DNA from: Glaciecola sp.
GTDB lineage: Bacteria > Pseudomonadota > Gammaproteobacteria > Enterobacterales > Alteromonadaceae
Assembly: GCA_029246415.1 (NCBI GenBank)
Contig: JAQWNF010000023.1
Location: 124,001 to 188,000, forward strand
Length of the DNA: 64,000 nt
Direction of reading: 5' to 3'
How positions within the stretch are numbered: position 1 is the stretch's first letter; each line of letters starts with the position of its first letter. Under the pieces are notes generated by a model. The model was not told the DNA's origin. It saw nothing but the letters and a program-made list of their open reading frames with translations, and made no database searches. The position numbers and the translations under genes were made by a program. Shown in pieces: positions 26,724 to 36,124 of this stretch.

Positions 26724-26793
26724 GGTCGCAAATAACTGATCGGTAAACAACGTCCTTACAAGGCGAAGCGCACTGGTTCAAGTCTTTCCGACC
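26724..26793 (+). pseudogene. Decayed tRNA-Val copy
   Basis: GGTCGCA at the 5' side and CCGACC at the 3' side echo the tRNA-Val acceptor stem. The middle keeps CCTTACAAGGCGA and CACTGGTTCAAG, identical to the intact tRNA's anticodon and T-arm segments. The D arm (AATAACTGATCGGTAAAC) and the acceptor pairing are degraded. The 417-bp gap from 26481 to 26897 holds only this and the inverted repeat. Confidence 0.75.
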
Positions 26794-26897
26794 GAGGCGC
26801 AGAGTGACCACTAGTAAATAACCACCAAAATTTCACATATTTTCAATCTCCATTTACTGTTATAATGCTGCTTCAAGCAACTAGGTACCTATATCCC

Positions 26898-29111
26898 ATG
26901 CAAGCAACTATTAAAGCCGACCGAAGTCTATTTTCTTATCCCAAATATTGGGCACATTGTTACGGCACTGCGCCTTTTTTACCCATGTCTCGCACAGAAA
27001 TGGACGAGCTAGGCTGGGACAGTTGCGATATTATTCTTGTCACAGGTGATGCTTATGTTGACCATCCTAGTTTTGGTATGGCCGTAATTGGCAGATTATT
27101 AGAATCTCACGGCTTTCGCGTTGGGATCATTTCCCAACCTGATTGGCACTCTAAAGAAGACTTCATGCAATTAGGCGAGCCTAATCTATATTTTGGTGTG
27201 ACCGCAGGTAACATGGATTCGATGATCAATCGCTATACCGCAGACAAAAAACTGCGCCATGATGATGCCTACACAGCTGGCAACATTGGTGGCAAACGCC
27301 CCGATCGTGCCGTTACTGTCTATACCCAACGTTGTAAAGAAGCGTATAAACATATCCCAGTCGTGATAGGCGGTATCGAAGCCAGTCTGAGACGGATTGG
27401 TCATTACGATTATTGGTCAGAAAAAATTCGCCGCTCGGTGTTATTTGATTCTAAAGCTGACTTACTGATGTTTGGTAACGCCGAACGTCCGTTGATTGAA
27501 GTGACGCATCGCTTAGCTGCGGGTGAAAATATTAAAGACATCATTGATGTACGTGGTACTGCGATTATTGTCAAAGAAGCCCTTCCCGAGTGGCAAGGTG
27601 TGGATTCTACGTCTTTAGAAAAACTCGGTAAGATTGACCCCATCCCCTCTCCTTATATCATGGAGCCTGATTGTCCTAGTGATGTTGAAAAAGTCGATCC
27701 CAAAAACGATGTCACCCAAACCGAACAAGTTATTACCATTCAGCCGCCAACAACTGAAAAGCGTAAGCCTTGGGAAAAGGTCTACATCAAGTTACCCGCA
27801 TTTGAGACTGTGCGTGATAACAAGGTATTGTATGCGCATACCAGTCGTATCTTTCATCAAGAAACCAATCCAGGCTGTGCAAGAGCATTGATGCAGCGTC
27901 ATGGTGATCGTCATATATGGTTAAATCCACCCGCTATGCCATTAGAAACCGAAGAGATGGATGCGGTATTTGGCTTGCCGTATCAACGTATCCCACATCC
28001 AGTATATGGTGAAAACAAAATCCCTGCTTATGACATGATTAAATTCAGTGTCAATATCATGCGCGGTTGTTTTGGTGGTTGTACTTTTTGTAGTATTACC
28101 GAACATGAAGGACGCATCATTCAAAGTCGTTCGGAAAAATCTATTTTACGTGAAATCGAAGAAATTCGAGATACTGTCCCCGGCTTTACTGGCGTTATCT
28201 CCGATCTTGGTGGCCCTACCGCTAACATGTATCGCTTACGTTGTAAGAGTCCTAAAGCTGAAGCCACGTGTCGCCGCCCTTCTTGTGTGTATCCAAGTAT
28301 CTGTGCGCATATGGATACCGACCATAAACCTACGATAGATTTATATCGCAAAGCGCGTGATTTACCTGGTATTAAAAAGATCCTAATTGCCTCTGGCGTA
28401 CGTTATGATTTGGCTGTTGAAGATCCAGAATACGTTAAAGAATTAGCCAAATACCATGTCGGTGGCTATTTAAAAATCGCCCCAGAGCACACCGAAGATG
28501 GCCCGTTAACCAAGATGATGAAACCGGGTATGGGCAGTTATTATCAATTCAAAGAGTTGTTTGATAAGTTTTCTAAAGAAGCGGGTAAAGAACAATACTT
28601 GATCCCTTATTTTATTGCCTCACACCCTGGCACCAGTGATGAAGACATGCTGGAATTAGCAATTTGGCTAAAAGAAAATAAATTTAAACTCGATCAAGTG
28701 CAAAACTTCTACCCATCTCCTATGGCGACGGCGACGACTATGTATCACACCGAAGTGAACTCATTGCGCAAAGTGACCAAAGAGTCAGAATCAGTGATCA
28801 GCGCCAAAGGTGAGATCCATCGCCGCTTGCATAAAGCGATGCTGCGCTATCATGATCCTAAAAACTTTGCTCAGATCAGAAAAGCGCTACAAAAAATGGG
28901 TCGTGAAGATTTAATTGGACGAGGCCCTGATCATCTAGTGCCACCAGAAACCGCACAAGAACGTAATCAAAAAGCGGCAAAAGCACACAAAGGACAGCGC
29001 GCAGCCACAAAACATACTAAAGCTCAATTTGTGAAGACTTCACCAAAATCCAATAATAAACATACAGCCAAGGGGAAAGTTAAACACACCTCCCCAAGGC
29101 CCACCTCTTAA
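26898..29111 (+). CDS. ygiQ: YgiQ family radical SAM protein
   Basis: 737 residues from the ATG at 26898; the frame extends to 26865 but family members begin close to the LFSYPKYWA motif. The order is an N-terminal B12-binding-like/DUF3362-type region ([17 protein letters not shown]), a radical SAM core with [11 protein letters not shown] (the CxxxCxxC binding 4Fe-4S) and a C-terminal Lys/Ala-rich basic tail ([15 protein letters not shown]). It is widely conserved and its reaction is unknown. Followed closely by the HopJ-YciA gene. Confidence 0.95.
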   Translation: MQATIKADRSLFSYPKYWAHCYGTAPFLPMSRTEMDELGWDSCDIILVTGDAYVDHPSFGMAVIGRLLESHGFRVGIISQPDWHSKEDFMQLGEPNLYFGVTAGNMDSMINRYTADKKLRHDDAYTAGNIGGKRPDRAVTVYTQRCKEAYKHIPVVIGGIEASLRRIGHYDYWSEKIRRSVLFDSKADLLMFGNAERPLIEVTHRLAAGENIKDIIDVRGTAIIVKEALPEWQGVDSTSLEKLGKIDPIPSPYIMEPDCPSDVEKVDPKNDVTQTEQVITIQPPTTEKRKPWEKVYIKLPAFETVRDNKVLYAHTSRIFHQETNPGCARALMQRHGDRHIWLNPPAMPLETEEMDAVFGLPYQRIPHPVYGENKIPAYDMIKFSVNIMRGCFGGCTFCSITEHEGRIIQSRSEKSILREIEEIRDTVPGFTGVISDLGGPTANMYRLRCKSPKAEATCRRPSCVYPSICAHMDTDHKPTIDLYRKARDLPGIKKILIASGVRYDLAVEDPEYVKELAKYHVGGYLKIAPEHTEDGPLTKMMKPGMGSYYQFKELFDKFSKEAGKEQYLIPYFIASHPGTSDEDMLELAIWLKENKFKLDQVQNFYPSPMATATTMYHTEVNSLRKVTKESESVISAKGEIHRRLHKAMLRYHDPKNFAQIRKALQKMGREDLIGRGPDHLVPPETAQERNQKAAKAHKGQRAATKHTKAQFVKTSPKSNNKHTAKGKVKHTSPRPTS

Positions 29112-29135
29112 TTATAGATGTAAAGAGAACTCGTT

Positions 29136-29882
29136 ATGACCCCACATACCTTAATTGCCAACGCAGCATCTGCTCCTGAATCAATCATGTTTCAGGACGT
29201 GATGACAGTAATATCTAATCATTATGATTATACGCCAAGTACATTTACCAATGGTGATGTCACTAATGCCGCAGGAACCAATGAAGGTTCGTGTAAAATA
29301 TTTGCATTCGCTCAGCTTAACAAATTAGACAAGGCCAGCACTTTGGCATTGTTCGGTGAGTTTTATCGCAACGATGTGTTAGGGCATCCACAAGGCTCTG
29401 ATCACGCTAACATCCGTAATTTTATGATCCACGGTTGGGAAGGAATACAATTTGAATCAGTTGCTGTTACCGAAAAACAACCTACAGGCAGATTGACCAC
29501 TTGCACAATCGCTATGCATGCAGACACCAATGCCGCGGGTGATATATTTGGTGGCTGGGTGTTATCACAAATGGATATGGCTGCAGGTATTTGCGCAGGC
29601 CAGCGCGCACAATGTAGAGTCGTGACAGTTGCACTCGATGGCATGAGTTTTATCAAGCCCGTGCATGTTGGTGACATCCTAGGTGTCTATACCAATATTG
29701 TTAGAGTTGGACGTAGCTCGATTGATGTAAACGTAGAGTGCTGGGTAAGACGAAGCCGTATTGGACAACGAGAAAAAGTCACCGAAGCCATATTTAAATT
29801 CGTTGCGTTAGATGCGGACGGACAGTCAATGCCAGTGCCACAACTAAGTGATTTGCCACATTATGTTGAAAGTGAATTGTAA
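29136..29882 (+). CDS. HopJ-domain / YciA-type acyl-CoA thioesterase fusion
   Basis: A 248-residue single frame. Residues about 13-108 form a HopJ domain (YDYTPSTFTNGDVTNAAGTN, EGSCKIFAFAQLN, LFGEFYRNDVL, HANIRNFMIHGWEGIQF). Residues about 115-240 form a hotdog acyl-CoA thioesterase of the YciA/BFIT class (HADTNAAGDIFGGWVLSQMD at 128-147, with the catalytic Asp at about 147, and VALDGMSFIKPVHVGDIL). Both domains are normally separate proteins of about 110 and 130 residues. There is no stop, frameshift or good internal start between them. It lies 24 bp after ygiQ. Confidence 0.85.
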   Translation: MTPHTLIANAASAPESIMFQDVMTVISNHYDYTPSTFTNGDVTNAAGTNEGSCKIFAFAQLNKLDKASTLALFGEFYRNDVLGHPQGSDHANIRNFMIHGWEGIQFESVAVTEKQPTGRLTTCTIAMHADTNAAGDIFGGWVLSQMDMAAGICAGQRAQCRVVTVALDGMSFIKPVHVGDILGVYTNIVRVGRSSIDVNVECWVRRSRIGQREKVTEAIFKFVALDADGQSMPVPQLSDLPHYVESEL

Positions 29883-29988
29883 ACTTAAAGTAATAATTTT
29901 AAGTTAGCCTCCAATAAAATATTTGAAAAAAGTTTATTTTCGCTATTTATTGCCGATAAAACTTATATTGTAATTGATAGATTTTATT

Positions 29989-30489
29989 ATGCGCATTAAA
30001 CGTGGATTTACCGTCATCGAACTTATCATCGTCATTGTTATTTTGGGCATTATGTCAGTTATGGCTATGCCTAAAATGATAAATTTTAGCCAAGAAGCTC
30101 GTGTTGCATCTGTTTCCACGATGCAAAGTGCATTAGAAGCCGCAAGCAAGTTAACTTACTATAAATGCCAAGTCAGTCAGAACTGTAGTACCTCTGCTTG
30201 GGGCCCCATTCAGACAATCGATGGTAAAGCATATTGTTTGTTAAACGGATGGTTTGATGCAGGCCGAGGCGGCCCATTAGGCTCAAACCCAATAGGAACA
30301 TGCGGTATCGATAGATACATAAAATACAATGGGTTTAGTGTAATGGTTGGAACTGGCTCTGCTAGTGGGCATGAGCATTGGTTTACATTAGACAATGCTC
30401 CTGATCCTGAAAACTGCCGCGCGGTGTATCGACAGCCAGATAATCTCGGTGACTTACCAGATTACTCTAGCGTCACCACTGGTTGTTAA
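29989..30489 (+). CDS. Type IV pilin-like / pseudopilin protein
   Basis: 166 residues from the ATG at 29989 (MRIKRGFTVIELIIVIVIL). The short basic leader RG, Phe at +1, Glu at +5 (FTVIE) and the hydrophobic N-terminal helix are the class III signal recognised by a PilD-type prepilin peptidase. The C-terminal part has paired cysteines (CQVSQNC, CGIDRY, GC at the end), as in MSHA-type minor pilins. No other pilus or secretion gene is near, and it is convergent with the alpha-E gene. Confidence 0.85.
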   Translation: MRIKRGFTVIELIIVIVILGIMSVMAMPKMINFSQEARVASVSTMQSALEAASKLTYYKCQVSQNCSTSAWGPIQTIDGKAYCLLNGWFDAGRGGPLGSNPIGTCGIDRYIKYNGFSVMVGTGSASGHEHWFTLDNAPDPENCRAVYRQPDNLGDLPDYSSVTTGC

Positions 30490-30502
30490 ATCGATAATAT
30501 GC

Positions 30503-31468
30503 TTAAGCTTGCATGATTTGTACTTGTTTTTGTTCTATCTCTAGCGTGTTAGGGATAAAAAACTGGTCACACAATAGTTGATGAATGTCCGACAAGTCGA
30601 TCTGTAATGCATCAATAAACGCATGTAGTTCTTCGCCATGTAACTCAGCCACGACATTGCCTTGTAAACGTTCTTGGCAGTAACCAATTCGCGCTTTTAA
30701 GGCTGGATCCATTGACAACAAATCACCCAAGCGTGACAACGAGCTTAAACAAAATTGCACACTACGTGGAAAATGAATATTGGTTAAGATAAACGTGAGT
30801 ACTTCCTTTGCACGGATGCGCATCCCCATCTTTTGACGATACATTTGATACGCACTCATTGAACGTAATACACTGATCCACTGTAAATTTTCATAAGGTT
30901 TTTCGTCACCTTCATGGATCAAGCTCGCAGTTCTGACATCTAAGATCCGACTACTCATATCGGCACGTTCTAAATACATGCCGTAACACATGAAAATATA
31001 ACCTTCATCATGATTTAATGTGGCATGTAATGCGCCAGAAATAGTTAAAATCGCATTAGTCACATATTCAAAGAAACCGAACATATCGCGCTTGTCAATA
31101 CACTTACTGCGGTTGTCTTGGATGTAATGATATAAGCTATTGACCAACTGCCAGACATGGTTAGGGATCACTTCACGCACAGTGCGTAAGTTATTCCGTG
31201 CGGATTTAACACACATATATAACGACGAAGGATTTTCTTCATCAATGGTTAAAAATGACAATACGTTTCTATCATTAAAATCTTGATAAGTATCGCTATA
31301 TACAGCCACCGAGCCGACAATATCGATTAACGGTCGCCAACCTGATGATACGCCTTTAGGTAAGTCCATCATCAACATGTTATTTATGCTGATTAAGCGT
31401 GATAAATTTTCAGCGCGCTCTAAGTAACGAGCTGACCAGTATAGAGTTTCTGCTACGCGTGCTAACAT
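30503..31468 (-). CDS. Alpha-E domain protein (DUF403)
   Basis: A 321-residue all-helical protein starting MLARVAETLYWSARYLERAE, the standard alpha-E opening. It continues with NHVWQLVNSLYHYIQ, ERADMSSRILDVRT and FPRSVQFCLSSL. The family has conserved Glu/Arg residues and always accompanies circularly permuted ATP-grasp proteins; its biochemical role is unknown. It is the last gene of the five-gene operon, and its start overlaps the ATP-grasp stop by 7 bp. Confidence 0.9.
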   Translation of the reverse strand: MLARVAETLYWSARYLERAENLSRLISINNMLMMDLPKGVSSGWRPLIDIVGSVAVYSDTYQDFNDRNVLSFLTIDEENPSSLYMCVKSARNNLRTVREVIPNHVWQLVNSLYHYIQDNRSKCIDKRDMFGFFEYVTNAILTISGALHATLNHDEGYIFMCYGMYLERADMSSRILDVRTASLIHEGDEKPYENLQWISVLRSMSAYQMYRQKMGMRIRAKEVLTFILTNIHFPRSVQFCLSSLSRLGDLLSMDPALKARIGYCQERLQGNVVAELHGEELHAFIDALQIDLSDIHQLLCDQFFIPNTLEIEQKQVQIMQA

Positions 31469-32928
31469 GCCGCCTCCTGATTATCTGCGATGATCCATGT
31501 GTCTTTGCTACCACCACCTTGAGATGAATTAACGACTAGTGAGCCTTTTGTCATCGCCACGCGCGTTAATCCTCCTGTTGTGACATACGTATCATCGCCG
31601 GAAGACAAGATAAATGGACGTAAATCAACATGTCGACCCTGAACTTCGTTCTCTGGCGTCAAGGTCGGGACAGTCGATAAATTTAAGGTAGGCTGAGCAA
31701 TAAAGTTACGTGGATCAGCTTTGATTTGTCTGATTGTTTCAGCTTGTTCGGCCTTAGTTGAATGCGGACCGATTAATAATCCATAACCACCAGATTCGTT
31801 AGCCGGTTTTACTACTAACTCAGCAATGTTCTTAATCACATAATCAAAATGCTCAGGATCGTTACAACGGAAGGTTTCAACATTAGGAAGCAAGGTTTCT
31901 TCGGCTAAATAGTATTTGATCATATCAGGAACGTAGCTATATACCACTTTATCATCCGCCACTCCAGCACCTGGTGCATTCACTAATGACACATTACCGG
32001 CACGCCAAGCGCGCATTAACCCTGCCACACCGAGAGTAGATTTAGCGTTAAACACTTCTGGATCAATAAACAAATCATCGACCCGACGATAGATCACATC
32101 GACACGACGTAAACCGCGGATCGTCTTCATATAAACACAGTCATCATCACCGACTTGTAAATCTCCACCTTCAACTAACTCACAACCCATTTGTTGCGCT
32201 AGGTAACAGTGTTCAAAATATGCCGAATTATACATTCCAGGGGTTAACACCACGACCTCTGGTGCATCTCCAGAACGCGGAGACATCGCCGCTAACATAT
32301 CAAATAATTGCGATGGGTAATCATTAACAGGTAATACATTAATATTATCAAATAACTCCGGAAATACGCGCTTCATGACGCTGCGATTTTCAAGCATGTA
32401 CGAAACACCTGAAGGCACTCGTAAATTGTCTTCTAATACCCGAATAACCCCTTCCCCATCACGTACCAAATCTGAGCCACAGATGTGCGCCCAAATATTA
32501 TTTTTTGGCGAGATACCGACACATTCTTTACGAAAATTTACCGATTGTTCTAATAATGATTTGGGAAATACGCCATCTTTTACAATACGTTGGTCATGAT
32601 AAATATCATTAATAAACATATTTAAGGCTTTGACTCGTTGTTTTAATCCTATCTCAACTTGTTGCCATTCTTTTTGTTGGATCACCCGAGGAATAATATC
32701 AATAGGCCAAGACCGGTCAATACTGCTACCTTCACCATATACAGTAAAAGTAATGCCCATTTCTTTGACGGCTAAATCCGCGACATGCCGCGCATTATCC
32801 ATTTCGGTGGGATTGAGGGTTTTCAAAAAATCAACCAACGCTTGACCCGTTAACCGTGCGGTTAGATCTTCGTTAATCAACTCGTCATAAAAACCTTTGG
32901 CTTGATAACTCTGCCATGAATGTGCCAT
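31462..32928 (-). CDS. Circularly permuted type 2 ATP-grasp protein
   Basis: A 488-residue protein. The complete set of ligase motifs is visible: NLRVPSGVSYMLENR (169-182), VVKPANESGGYG (372-383), RHVDLRPF (432-439) and NSSQGGGSKDTW (467-478). Members are predicted ATP-dependent carboxylate-amine ligases that make or extend peptides. Paired with alpha-E and transglutaminase proteins they form a predicted peptide-modification system. It lies 39 bp downstream of the transglutaminase gene. Target unknown. Confidence 0.9.
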   Translation of the reverse strand: MAHSWQSYQAKGFYDELINEDLTARLTGQALVDFLKTLNPTEMDNARHVADLAVKEMGITFTVYGEGSSIDRSWPIDIIPRVIQQKEWQQVEIGLKQRVKALNMFINDIYHDQRIVKDGVFPKSLLEQSVNFRKECVGISPKNNIWAHICGSDLVRDGEGVIRVLEDNLRVPSGVSYMLENRSVMKRVFPELFDNINVLPVNDYPSQLFDMLAAMSPRSGDAPEVVVLTPGMYNSAYFEHCYLAQQMGCELVEGGDLQVGDDDCVYMKTIRGLRRVDVIYRRVDDLFIDPEVFNAKSTLGVAGLMRAWRAGNVSLVNAPGAGVADDKVVYSYVPDMIKYYLAEETLLPNVETFRCNDPEHFDYVIKNIAELVVKPANESGGYGLLIGPHSTKAEQAETIRQIKADPRNFIAQPTLNLSTVPTLTPENEVQGRHVDLRPFILSSGDDTYVTTGGLTRVAMTKGSLVVNSSQGGGSKDTWIIADNQEAAC

Positions 32929-32967
32929 CTTACTGCGTCCTTTGCCTGTAATGCGACTATGTCGCTG

Positions 32968-33846
32968 TTATTTAATTCTGTTCATATCAACGGAAACACT
33001 CAATTGATGTGCCCCGCCTCCGAAAATGACACCTTTTAATGGGGCCACATCGTTATAATCTCGACCACATGCCAAAGTAACATGTTGATCGTGTGGAACT
33101 ATGTTGTTAGTTGGATCAAATTCCAACCAACCTAAATCTGGAACAAACACCGAAAACCATGCATGCGTAGCATCTGCACCGATTAATTTCACTTCGCCTT
33201 TTGGCGGTATTGTTTCTATATAACCACTAACATAGCGAGCAGCTAAGCCAATCGCGCGTAAGCCACTTAATGCTAAATGTACAAAGTCTTGGCATACGCC
33301 TTTTCTCATCTCTATGACTTCAACTGCCGTGGTATCAACGTTAGATGCAGCAGAATCAAACGCAAAATCCGTAAATATACGCGTCATGAATTCAGACACC
33401 GCATCGGATATATCTCGACCAGGGGTAAATGTTTTTAAAGTATAGTCTAGGATTTTTGCATTCGACACTGTGTATGCTGTAGGCACACAATGAATCGCTG
33501 CTTTGAGTAGTTCAGGGTTATTTGGTAAACGCAACGCATCTCGTACCGTTTCCCACGAAACCTGATTAGCAAATAAATCCCATTGTGGTCTAGGGGTTAT
33601 TTCTACTTCAGAATACGCCGTTATCACAATGTGCGTATGTAAGTTAGACACTTCAAACACATTGACTATATTACTAAAACTATCTTCATATTGAGATTGA
33701 TAGTTTATCGTTGGTGTCACCGATAACTTAGACACTAGACAGTGTTGTTTGTCATTACTCAAAGGTGTCAAGCGCGCGTGGTTTTGGGCTAAACTTACAT
33801 TTTGTTGATAGGTATATTCGGTCTTATGCGTAATGCTATATTTCAT
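32968..33846 (-). CDS. Transglutaminase-like cysteine peptidase family protein
   Basis: A 292-residue cytoplasmic protein with no signal peptide. The N-terminal beta-rich domain (YSITHKTEYTYQQNVSLAQN) is the bacterial transglutaminase-like N region. The core holds a Cys-His-Asp triad: Cys185 in RKGVCQDF, His228 in DATHAWF and Asp244 in EFDPTN. In this system such proteins probably act as peptidases or amidases on the ligase product. The start overlaps the upstream fusion gene by 11 bp. Confidence 0.9.
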   Translation of the reverse strand: MKYSITHKTEYTYQQNVSLAQNHARLTPLSNDKQHCLVSKLSVTPTINYQSQYEDSFSNIVNVFEVSNLHTHIVITAYSEVEITPRPQWDLFANQVSWETVRDALRLPNNPELLKAAIHCVPTAYTVSNAKILDYTLKTFTPGRDISDAVSEFMTRIFTDFAFDSAASNVDTTAVEVIEMRKGVCQDFVHLALSGLRAIGLAARYVSGYIETIPPKGEVKLIGADATHAWFSVFVPDLGWLEFDPTNNIVPHDQHVTLACGRDYNDVAPLKGVIFGGGAHQLSVSVDMNRIK

Positions 33847-36124
33847 GGTTATACCTCACTGACGTATAACTTTGGCGCTCAACACTATGAGCAAGTTGAG
33901 TATGCGTAAAATATTGTGTTTGTATAGTTTCACGCAACGCCGTGCATTGTGCTTTGATGGTCAAACAAAAATCATGCAAATGTTTACGTTGCCCATCTTC
34001 AATACCCGCTAATTGATACTTATCTTGTGCGTGACAAGTTGAGCGCATCGCCAACAATTGCTGATCAAATTCACTTAAGAAACCCGAGTTAGATTGCTGC
34101 GGTAAAACTTGCACTAACTTGATCATTTTATCAATTTGGAAAGCCAAAGAACGTGGGTATTGAGTATCTAACAAGAGTAACTCAAGTGCAGTTTGTACAC
34201 TTTGGTACATCCGATAGCGACGCTTATGTGTTACCGAACTGACTTGTGATATTAATAAAATATCTAACAAATGTGATTGTTCCGAATCATCTAAAGCAAC
34301 GTGAAGTAGACTATCCAATAAACTGACTAACTGCTCACTTCGTGCTAAGCGTCGGCCAAAATCGAGCATGAATGCGCCATTAGTGTGCGACATTGTGTCG
34401 TGCAAGCCACCGCTTAACATTAAAATATGTGACATCACATCGTCTAAATGCACATGTATCATATGGTTAGGCATGTTTGGCTCTACATCTTTAAGGTGTT
34501 GTAAGTCATGACGCAACATTTCTATAGTCCGAATACTATCTGACACTAATAATTCTTGTACTTGAAATGCTGCAAAATCAATGCCATTTAATGCTGCATA
34601 TAAACTACCTGCAATTTCTTTGGTCTTAATATGCTTAATAACCGTTTGTTTATGTGCGAGTAAAGGTTGATAGCTTAATTCTATATGCTGCATGGGCGTG
34701 AATGGATATATGCAGGCTTGCTGTTCAATAGCTTGTTGTAGTGCCAAAATTGCTGTTTGGTTTTGTAGATCAGGATACATAGGTAATTGTGAATATTTAT
34801 CGATATAAGTGCGCAAAAGACGAATTGAGGTCTCACAACGCTCGATATAAGTCCCTAACCAAAATAAATTTTCTGCTGTTCGACTGGAAATCACTCCTTC
34901 AATTAACGCTGCATCTTGGACTTGTGACGGCTGGCGCAATGGCATCGAACTAAATATATCGACATCACTAGCCTTGATCCATGCGTCTTTGACAAGCATG
35001 GCATCATTTTGAGTATCTTTTGCCCAGATCATAGCGCTCGGCATGACACTGACATCTAACCCGTTCATTAATGCAAAACAGCGGATCCATACAGGTTGTG
35101 TCTGCCACTGTCCATTGTGCCAAAATGCCGCACTGAGTTGCTCACTGGTTGGTGTTAGTGAATCGTCCATAAACAGCGAAGGCGCTTGGATTATCGCCTC
35201 GGTTAACTGAACTAACTGCTTAGTGACTGCTGGAATATTGACGATAGAAATGTGTACTGGATTAATAATGTAGACATTATCGTGACGAATTACATCAAGT
35301 AAACCTGCGACGCCACTCATTTGCGATTGAGTTTGCTCAAGCGGATCAAGCTGCCCATCTTCAAGCCATCTAATAATAACATCAACGGCTTGTAGCCCTT
35401 CAAGTGTTTTGATCCAGACTTTTCCTTGGCGCACCGTAAGATCATCACAACGCACTAATGTATAACCCAAATACATTGCCAAATAGGCTTGTTCAGAATA
35501 ATACTTATCATCCTTTGGCTGAGCTAACATAACAATGCGAGGATCATCTAAGGTCGGATGAACAGAGCTAATGACTGACTGCAATTTTTCAATAAAATGC
35601 AGAACACGGGTGACATTAATTTCAGAAAACAAATCTCCCATCACGCGTCTTGTCACTATCCGATTTTGCAATAACACCCCTAGCCCTTTAGGGGCTTGTA
35701 AGTGCTGTTTGGTGACCTGCATCGAGCCATCCACATACATCGCAATATCAAAGGCAATCATTGATGGAGTATCTTGCTGCATCGTTGCTTGCTGACATTC
35801 TTGTAAATATAAAGGATCACCCAACACATCAGAGCTGGCAATCAGCCCTTGCTGCAAAAAAAAGCGACCTGATAAATTATCAATTAACACGTGCTGCATC
35901 ATTTGCGCGCGTTGTATGACAGCGCGCTCAATGTCTTGCCAGTGTTCAGTTGCAATAATGTACGGCAAAGGATCGAGTTGCCAATTACTTTCACTATCAT
36001 GGCTCACGCTATTGTCTCGCTTAGCAAGGCGCTGCATTTGTGCAACGCGATAGGCAATATCAACCTGTGCTAAACGAGAAAATTCGTTAGCATTGAGCGC
36101 TAAGGTAGTGTCTATGGGTTTCAT
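33836..36124 (-). CDS. Fusion of a degenerate circularly permuted ATP-grasp domain and an alpha-E domain
   Basis: A 762-residue protein. The N-terminal part (about 60-400) resembles ATP-grasp proteins (YIIATEHWQDIERAVIQRA, QAPKGLGVLLQNR, YLAMYLGYTLVRCDDL, MSGVAGLLDVIRHDNVYIIN). However, the lysine-bearing KPA...GYG segment, the R-x-DLRPF segment and the GGGSKDTW-like segment of the stand-alone copy have no counterpart. Between VNIPAVTKQLVQL and the alpha-E domain only about 110 residues remain. The alpha-E domain (about 413-745) begins ISSRTAENLFWLGTYIERCE. Overlaps the DUF2126 gene by 4 bp (ATGA). Confidence 0.85.
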   Translation of the reverse strand: MKPIDTTLALNANEFSRLAQVDIAYRVAQMQRLAKRDNSVSHDSESNWQLDPLPYIIATEHWQDIERAVIQRAQMMQHVLIDNLSGRFFLQQGLIASSDVLGDPLYLQECQQATMQQDTPSMIAFDIAMYVDGSMQVTKQHLQAPKGLGVLLQNRIVTRRVMGDLFSEINVTRVLHFIEKLQSVISSVHPTLDDPRIVMLAQPKDDKYYSEQAYLAMYLGYTLVRCDDLTVRQGKVWIKTLEGLQAVDVIIRWLEDGQLDPLEQTQSQMSGVAGLLDVIRHDNVYIINPVHISIVNIPAVTKQLVQLTEAIIQAPSLFMDDSLTPTSEQLSAAFWHNGQWQTQPVWIRCFALMNGLDVSVMPSAMIWAKDTQNDAMLVKDAWIKASDVDIFSSMPLRQPSQVQDAALIEGVISSRTAENLFWLGTYIERCETSIRLLRTYIDKYSQLPMYPDLQNQTAILALQQAIEQQACIYPFTPMQHIELSYQPLLAHKQTVIKHIKTKEIAGSLYAALNGIDFAAFQVQELLVSDSIRTIEMLRHDLQHLKDVEPNMPNHMIHVHLDDVMSHILMLSGGLHDTMSHTNGAFMLDFGRRLARSEQLVSLLDSLLHVALDDSEQSHLLDILLISQVSSVTHKRRYRMYQSVQTALELLLLDTQYPRSLAFQIDKMIKLVQVLPQQSNSGFLSEFDQQLLAMRSTCHAQDKYQLAGIEDGQRKHLHDFCLTIKAQCTALRETIQTQYFTHTQLAHSVERQSYTSVRYNHEI

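Noticed and set aside
29882-29905. AACTTAAA/TTTAAGTT hairpin after the HopJ-YciA gene as a terminator
   Set aside because: The stem is all AT except one pair and has no T-run; likely a chance event.
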